The notes under the pieces were generated by a model. The model ran no database searches. It was given only the letters and a program-made list of their open reading frames with translations, and was not told the origin of the DNA. Position numbers and translations under genes: made by a program. From the NCBI GenBank assembly GCA_049999725.1, contig JBNGIS010031412.1, positions 1 to 20,022 on the forward strand: a stretch of DNA of 20,022 bases, read 5' to 3'. Origin of the DNA: Haplomitrium mnioides. Taxonomy: Eukaryota > Marchantiophyta > Haplomitriopsida > Calobryales. Below, one piece after another: positions 17,209 to 20,022 of this stretch. How positions within the stretch are numbered: the stretch's first letter is position 1; every line of letters starts with the position of its first letter.

Positions 17209-18360
17209 AAGATTTGGGGAGATCGAGTACAATCTCATTCAAGACACATACTCCTATATATTATTGGAGCAAAGGCGATCAAAAAGCAAGATATGGTGTT
17301 TTAAAGACTCATACGTGAGCTCACTATTGATAAGAAGGACTCAAGTCATAATGTTCCACATGAGTTTCAAGGTGTTTTGAGGGAGTTTGATGACGTTTTT
17401 CCCAATTATTTGCCCAAGAGTTTGCCTCCTAAACGATGCATTGATCACAAGATTGAGGTCATTCCAAGAAGTACTCCACCGTGTAAAGCACCATATTGTT
17501 TGCCTCCTCATGAACTAGAAGAGTGCAAGTCTCAGATTACAAAATTGTTGGAAAAAGGATTTATTCAACTAAGCATTTCTCCTTATGGTGCACCAATATT
17601 ATTTGTTAAAAAGAAAGATGGGACTATGAGGATGTGCATTGATTATCAAGCACTCAATCAACAAACAATGAAAAATAAATATCCATTGCCAAGGATGGAT
17701 GATTTATTTGATCAACTTCATTGAGCAAATTACTTTACAAAATTGGACTTGAGAAGCAAATACAATCAAATCCAAATTGCGGAAGGTGATGTGCAAAAAA
17801 TAGCATTTCAAAGTCAATAATGGCACTTTGAATATCTTGTTATGCCTTTTGGATTAACCAATGCTCTTGCAACATTTATGGGTCTTATGAATGATATTTT
17901 TTGATCTTATTTGGATAAGTTTGTTATTGTCTTTTTGGATGATATTCTCATTTACAGCAAGAGTCTTCAAGAGCATCTACAACATCTTTGTACAGTATTA
18001 AAGGTACCTCGGAACCACAAGTTATATGTGAAGATGTCCAAATGTGAAATTGGAAAGAGGGAGGTTGACTACTTGGGTCATCGTGTAAGTGCATCAGGAA
18101 TCCAAGTTATGGATGAGAAGGTGGAGGCAATTCAGAAGTGGGAAGCTCCTAGTGATCAAACACAACTAAGAAGATTCTTGGGGCTAACCGGGTTTTATCG
18201 TCGATTTGTGAAAGGTTTTGCACAAATAGGAGAACCATTAACAAACTTGCTCAAGAAAAGTCACACATGGTCATGGGGAGCTGCAAAAGAGTTGGCATTC
18301 CAAGCATTGAAGAAAGCACTTCTTCATGATCCTATTCGTAAATGGTATGATTCTAAATGA
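17209..18360 (+). pseudogene. Reverse transcriptase of element 2 (decayed)
   Basis: In the pol frame: [19 protein letters not shown] (from 17368), [46 protein letters not shown], stop at 17722-17724, NYFTKLDLRSKYNQIQI, stop at 17818-17820, HFEYLVMPFGLTNALATF, stop at 17902-17904, LDKFVIVFLDDILIYS with the catalytic Asp pair at 17938-17943, then YLGHRVSASGI and RRFLGLTGFYRRFVKGFAQI, ending at TGA 18358-18360. All standard RT boxes are present in one frame. Several stops fit C-to-T changes in Arg or Gln codons. It makes DNA from element RNA. Confidence 0.95.
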
Positions 18361-18720
18361 CCAATCAAACTTTCAGTGGATGCATCAAGAAAGGCTATTG
18401 GCGGAGTATTGCAACAAGAATGGGAGGATGGTTTGCATCCTATTGCTTTCTTTTCTAGGAATTTGAGCGACATTGAGCAAAACTATCACACTACGGAGCG
18501 GGAAGACTTGGCGATTGTGCTATCAACCAAACATTGGAAGCATTATCTACGAGATAAGGAGTTTATCGTCAAAACCGACCATAAACCTCTAATCTATCTA
18601 GAAACTCAAAAGGAACTCTCAAAATCACAGATTCATTGGGCGGAGTGGAGACAACGATTTTATATGAAGATGGTCTATATGGAAGGAAAATGACAAATTA
18701 CAGATGCCTTGACCCGCATG
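18361..18720 (+). pseudogene. RNase H of element 2 (decayed)
   Basis: The pol frame continues after the stop at 18358 with IKLSVDASRKAIGGVLQQ (first catalytic Asp at 18379-18381), PIAFFSRNLSDIEQNYHTTE (Glu), HYLRDKEFIVKTDHKPLIYL (Asp) and, after TGA 18691-18693, QITDALTRMP (last Asp). The acidic residues survive. Near 18720-18760 the reading frame changes to that of the integrase N-terminus. Confidence 0.9.
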
Positions 18721-18729
18721 CCTCAACTC

Positions 18730-19546
18730 AACATCTTGTCAGAAATAACAATTCATCTACTTGGTGGACGGAAATGTTGGCTGCAACAAAAGAAGATGAG
18801 GAGATCATTACCGCACAACAAAAGAATCTAGTAAAAGAGGTGAGAGGATTGATTTTCTTCCAAGGCAAGGTATGGATTCCTAATAGTGTTAAGCTTTGCT
18901 CTAAGGTTTTGTATGAAGCACATGATTCGGCAGTTGGTGGACATGTTAGAATTGAGAAAACTTTGGACAATCTTCAACGAGTCTATTATTGGCCTAAGAT
19001 GCATCAAGATATGGAGACCTATATTCAGAGTTGTTTGGATTGTCAACAAAACAAAGCAACCAACCTTAAACGTGAGGTTTATTACAACTGTTGCCAATCT
19101 CAAATCGGCGATGGGAACATATGAGTATGGATATCGTGTGTGAGTTACCACGTACTTCAACGGAGTATGATGCTATTGTTGTTTTTGTGGACAAACTTAG
19201 CAAAATGATTCATATTCGTCCGACCACCAAATCAGTGACAGTACTAGAGTTAGCACAAATTTATTTGGAATCTGTCTACTCTCATCATGGTATCTCCAAA
19301 GTAATTATCTCCAATTGCGGCACTCAATTTACCAGCATGTTTTGGCGCACAATATTTGGTCTTCTCAAAACCAAACTCGATATGTCTACTGCTTATCACC
19401 CTGAATTAGATGGTCAAACTGAACGAGCCAACCACACCATTGAAGACATGTTGCGGGCTTTTACTTTGGAAGAACAAGAAGAATGGGATTGGTTGCTACC
19501 TCTTGTGGAGTTCTCTTACAATAACTCCATCAACAGCTCTACATGA
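18730..19546 (+). pseudogene. Integrase of element 2, zinc-binding and catalytic core (decayed)
   Basis: The HHCC zinc part lies at about 18918-19045 (EAHDSAVGGH..., then CLDCQQNK), with all four ligands present. The frame changes near 19075 to the core: MSMDIVCELPRT with the first Asp at 19130-19132; ISNCGTQFTSMFW, where the second catalytic Asp is Asn (AAT 19313-19315) and the usual Arg is Cys; and GQTERANHTIEDMLRAF with the Glu at 19421-19423. Spacing D-60-N-35-E is normal. TGA at 19544-19546 ends this piece. Loss of the Asp means no strand transfer even without the stops. Confidence 0.9.
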
Positions 19547-20022
19547 GCCACGCCTTTCTTTTTGATGTATGGTGAGCATCCAACTACTCTATCTAATCTT
19601 CATCCTACATCAACCTCTAAGAGTCCAGCTGCCGATGATTTCCTCCATCGGCTACACCATGGCATCCAATATGCCAGGGAAAAACTTGAAGTTGCTCGTA
19701 ATCGCCAAAAACAATATGCCAATGCTCATCGTCGCGAAGTGACCTTTGTTATAGGTGACCAGGTATGGCTATCTACATCCAATCTTCCTTTGCTTTGCTC
19801 TCATAAGCTATCTGCTCGCTTTATTGGACCATTCGCTATTTCTGCTCGTATTGGTGAAGTGGCCTATCAACTTGTTTTACCTCCTCACATGAAGATTCAT
19901 CCGGTCTTTCATGTCTCTTTATTACGTTCTTTTGTCCCTCGCTCTACCGCCTTCACTTGTACCCAAGAACCCTCTCCACCACCTGAGCTTATTGATGGTC
20001 ATGAGGAATTTGAGGTGGAACA
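19547..20022 (+). pseudogene. Integrase C-terminus and start of a chromodomain (runs off window)
   Basis: The core frame goes on after the stop with no further break to the window edge: ATPFFLMYGEHPTTL, YAREKLEVARNRQKQYAN, VTFVIGDQVWLSTSNL, KLSARFIGPFAISARIG (the GPF/Y module), LPPHMKIHPVFHVSLLRSFV, then SPPPELIDGHEEFEVE at the last bases. The order 'GPF module, HPVFHVS, then E-F-E-V-E' is that of plant chromovirus integrases, where the chromodomain begins at the last motif and targets heterochromatin. Only the first few residues of that domain are inside the window, so chromodomain is an inference. Confidence 0.85.

Larger units (their letters stand above)
14668..20022 (+). mobile_element. 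Element 2: Ty3/gypsy chromovirus-type retrotransposon, nested, 3' end outside window
   Basis: Order: 5' LTR (14668-15166), tRNA-Met primer site, leader, Gag, protease, RT, RNase H, integrase, then the likely start of a chromodomain at the right edge. It is inserted into Gag copy B of the older element, on the opposite strand. The pol frame is unbroken except for point stops from 16765 to about 18700, with two later frame changes. The 3' LTR and polypurine tract are not in the window, so age from LTR divergence cannot be estimated here. The copy is dead by stops and by loss of an integrase catalytic Asp. Confidence 0.9.

Noticed and set aside
1-20022. tRNA or rRNA genes
   Set aside because: I saw no cloverleaf with A and B boxes and no rRNA-like stretch. 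The only tRNA-related bases are the primer-binding site at 15168.

Overview
The window looks like nuclear DNA of a plant or close streptophyte relative. It is AT-rich, has GT-AG introns with T-rich 3' ends, and carries two nested, decayed Ty3/gypsy LTR retrotransposons, one of which keeps the plant-typical initiator-Met tRNA primer site TGGTATCAGAGC. The older element carries a C5-cytosine DNA methyltransferase (DNMT). From memory, DNMT-bearing gypsy elements were reported from the charophyte Klebsormidium, so I lean towards an early-diverging streptophyte or spore-bearing plant. The sequence alone does not settle the species. I see no intact cellular gene: every long reading frame has premature stops or frameshifts, so nearly all coding calls are pseudogenes.

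Region 1 (about 1-5050, + strand) is a decayed, intron-containing gene. Its exons give, in order, an unrecognised N-terminal part, a lysine-rich linker, a ParB-like domain (GNHC at 1817-1828), a DIPY motif (3509-3520) and a class-I methyltransferase SAM-binding motif (4106-4135). DIPY-type motif IV before motif I is the order of beta-class amino-methyltransferases (N6-adenine/N4-cytosine). Two introns and the downstream flank hold arrays of one palindromic repeat. Its period is 24 bp in the introns and 37 bp downstream, where the longer spacer carries TTTAGGG.

Region 2 (about 5490-14667, - strand) is an old Ty3/gypsy element. Read from right to left it gives Gag, aspartic protease, a C5 DNA methyltransferase domain, reverse transcriptase, RNase H, integrase and a PHD-finger remnant. 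DNMT, RT and much of the integrase share one reading frame, so the methyltransferase was built into the polyprotein. A second Gag copy (12960-14667) lies upstream and carries a 159-bp tandem duplication.

Region 3 (14668 to the right edge, + strand) is a younger gypsy element inserted into that second Gag copy. Its 5' LTR (14668-15166, TGTAA...TTACA) has three G-box-like repeats and a TATA box, followed by the primer-binding site, a leader with two related small ORFs, Gag, protease, RT, RNase H, integrase and the likely start of a chromodomain at the last bases. Many stops and lost key residues fit C-to-T or G-to-A changes. The 3' LTR lies outside the window.

The most interesting content is two unrelated DNA-methyltransferase relics within about 5 kb: one inside a retrotransposon polyprotein that also ends in a chromatin-reader-like finger, the other a ParB-methyltransferase fusion of bacterial or phage type broken up by palindrome-filled introns.
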